From Verrucomicrobiota bacterium (lineage in GTDB: Bacteria > Verrucomicrobiota > Verrucomicrobiia > Chthoniobacterales > UBA10450), in NCBI GenBank assembly GCA_003219335.1, contig QHOF01000092.1:1-16858 (forward strand): DNA of 16,858 nt, read 5' to 3'. A program made the position numbers and the translations under genes. Below are positions 16,178 to 16,858 of this stretch, piece by piece (positions within the stretch are counted from its first letter, which is position 1; each line of letters opens with the position of its first letter). The notes beneath the pieces are model-generated. The model did not search any database. It was given only the letters and a program-made list of their open reading frames with translations, and was not told the origin of the DNA.

Positions 16178-16567
16178 TCAACGGACGCCAGTGTCGATAT
16201 TCATGTCCACGCGCACAGTCTTGTTTGAAGTTACTGTGAACGGTTGCGGCGTCGCGCGGACGTGCCGGCGCCTGCGGTTCGGAACATCGAGAATATAATT
16301 ACCGGGCACCAACGCGACGCGATAATTTCCGTTCTCGTCCGCTGTGACCCGCGCAATTTCTTTTTCTCGGTCGCGGCTCAAGACGATCAGCGGATATTTG
16401 GCATAGTTTTCAGCTGTGATTGCAGGCGCGTTCCCGTCGGCAAGCTCGACTTCTCTCGGCGAAATGATCTTCAAATGTCCTTCCATGAATCCCGGCGGCT
16501 CGGCGGTCGCGCCAGCGACGACCGAAAAGATACAAACGCCGATGAGATACTTAACGAACGAAGACAT
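16178..16567 (-). CDS. Small secreted protein with a carboxypeptidase-regulatory-like beta fold
   Basis: I do not recognise a named family. The 129-residue product starts MSSFVKYLIGVCIFSVVAGATA, a good signal peptide with likely cleavage before EPPGF. The mature part contains IARVTADENGNYRVALVPGNYILDV and PFTVTSNKTVRVDMNID. The pattern of ..DENGNYR.. then ..PGNY.L.. then ..T.V.. is typical of the transthyretin-like beta-sandwich domains used for adhesion or carbohydrate contact. ATG 16567 was chosen over a TTG 12 bases upstream because it gives a cleaner signal. It is flanked by noncoding sequence on both sides; 16568-16739 has no gene. Confidence 0.75.
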   Translation of the reverse strand: MSSFVKYLIGVCIFSVVAGATAEPPGFMEGHLKIISPREVELADGNAPAITAENYAKYPLIVLSRDREKEIARVTADENGNYRVALVPGNYILDVPNRRRRHVRATPQPFTVTSNKTVRVDMNIDTGVR

Positions 16568-16739
16568 GACGGCAGCCAATTGGATTTACCGCTTCACGAT
16601 TAGATGCGTAACCGCGTCACCCGTTCATTTACAGAGAGGCCGCGTGCTTCGACAACCAGGCGAGCGAGATACGTGCTCGCGCCACAGAGCTGTTCGCCAC
16701 GGCCAATCCGTCCCGCAGCGCAGAAGCCTGTGCCACGCA

Positions 16740-16775
16740 AAAAAATGGGCGGGATAGATTTTCACTATCCCGCCC
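16740..16775 (-). terminator. Intrinsic terminator for a gene entering from the right edge
   Basis: The stem gggcgggatag (16747-16757) pairs perfectly with ctatcccgccc (16765-16775) around a 7-base loop. On the minus strand it is followed at once by a run of seven T, after one A, before gcg. It lies 19 bases after the stop codon at 16795-16797, so it ends that transcript. It is the only convincing Rho-independent terminator in the window. Confidence 0.9.
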
Positions 16776-16794
16776 AAGAAACTTAACCCAAATT

Positions 16795-16858
16795 TTACGG
16801 CAGCCTCAGTCTCCAAGCGCTGCGCCCATGCGTTGCCGCGTACAGAACACGTGCACTG
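16795..16858 (-). CDS. C-terminus of a probable beta-propeller (BNR/Asp-box-like) protein, partial
   Basis: Only the last 20 codons are inside the window, reading SARVLYAATHGRSAWRLRLP and then TAA. The LYAATHGRSAWRL ending is typical of the last blade of sialidase-like or sortilin-like repeat proteins, which are often secreted. The reading frame is open to the edge and is followed by a good terminator, which supports it as real. The exact family is unknown. Confidence 0.6.
   Translation of the reverse strand, partial: SARVLYAATHGRSAWRLRLP

Overview
The window looks like a chromosomal stretch from an uncultured or soil-type bacterium, most likely Verrucomicrobiota (Chthoniobacterales or Pedosphaera-like). 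That guess rests on gene content and on short palindromic and satellite-like repeats whose translations (for example [28 protein letters not shown]) I associate with those genomes. It is an inference from memory, not a database result. No rRNA, tRNA, CRISPR array, transposase or integrase was found.

Layout. Bases 1-7573 carry five minus-strand genes, transcribed right to left: an L,D-transpeptidase lipoprotein, DAHP synthase (aroF), transcription-repair coupling factor (mfd), a SurA-like periplasmic chaperone/prolyl isomerase, and pdxA. mfd and surA overlap by four bases, and surA-pdxA is a neighbour pair also known from the Escherichia coli surA-pdxA-rsmA operon. Bases 7779-9974 hold a tight plus-strand cluster: a CDGSH iron-sulfur protein, an ORF6N-domain protein and a secreted amidohydrolase. 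A two-domain sulfurtransferase (plus) then converges on a divergent malQ (minus). Bases 13233-16029 hold a UvrD/PcrA/Rep-type helicase with a VapBC toxin-antitoxin pair upstream of it (all minus). The right end has a small secreted protein and the last 20 codons of a probable beta-propeller protein, followed by a clear intrinsic terminator, all minus.

How the genes relate. Most are housekeeping genes: PLP synthesis, aromatic amino acid entry, outer-membrane protein folding, DNA repair, glucan metabolism and cell-wall crosslinking. The accessory genes are ORF6N and vapBC.

The most striking signal is not a gene. Several families of short palindromic repeats occupy the intergenic spaces and also sit in frame inside conserved genes: mfd (two places), malQ (two adjacent elements), the helicase, and pdxA (a 7-base tandem repeat plus a repeat-derived C-terminus). 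One repeat edge also supplies the aroF stop codon. This resembles the Rickettsia palindromic elements known to insert into coding genes, but with different sequences. It is the best candidate here for an under-described phenomenon.
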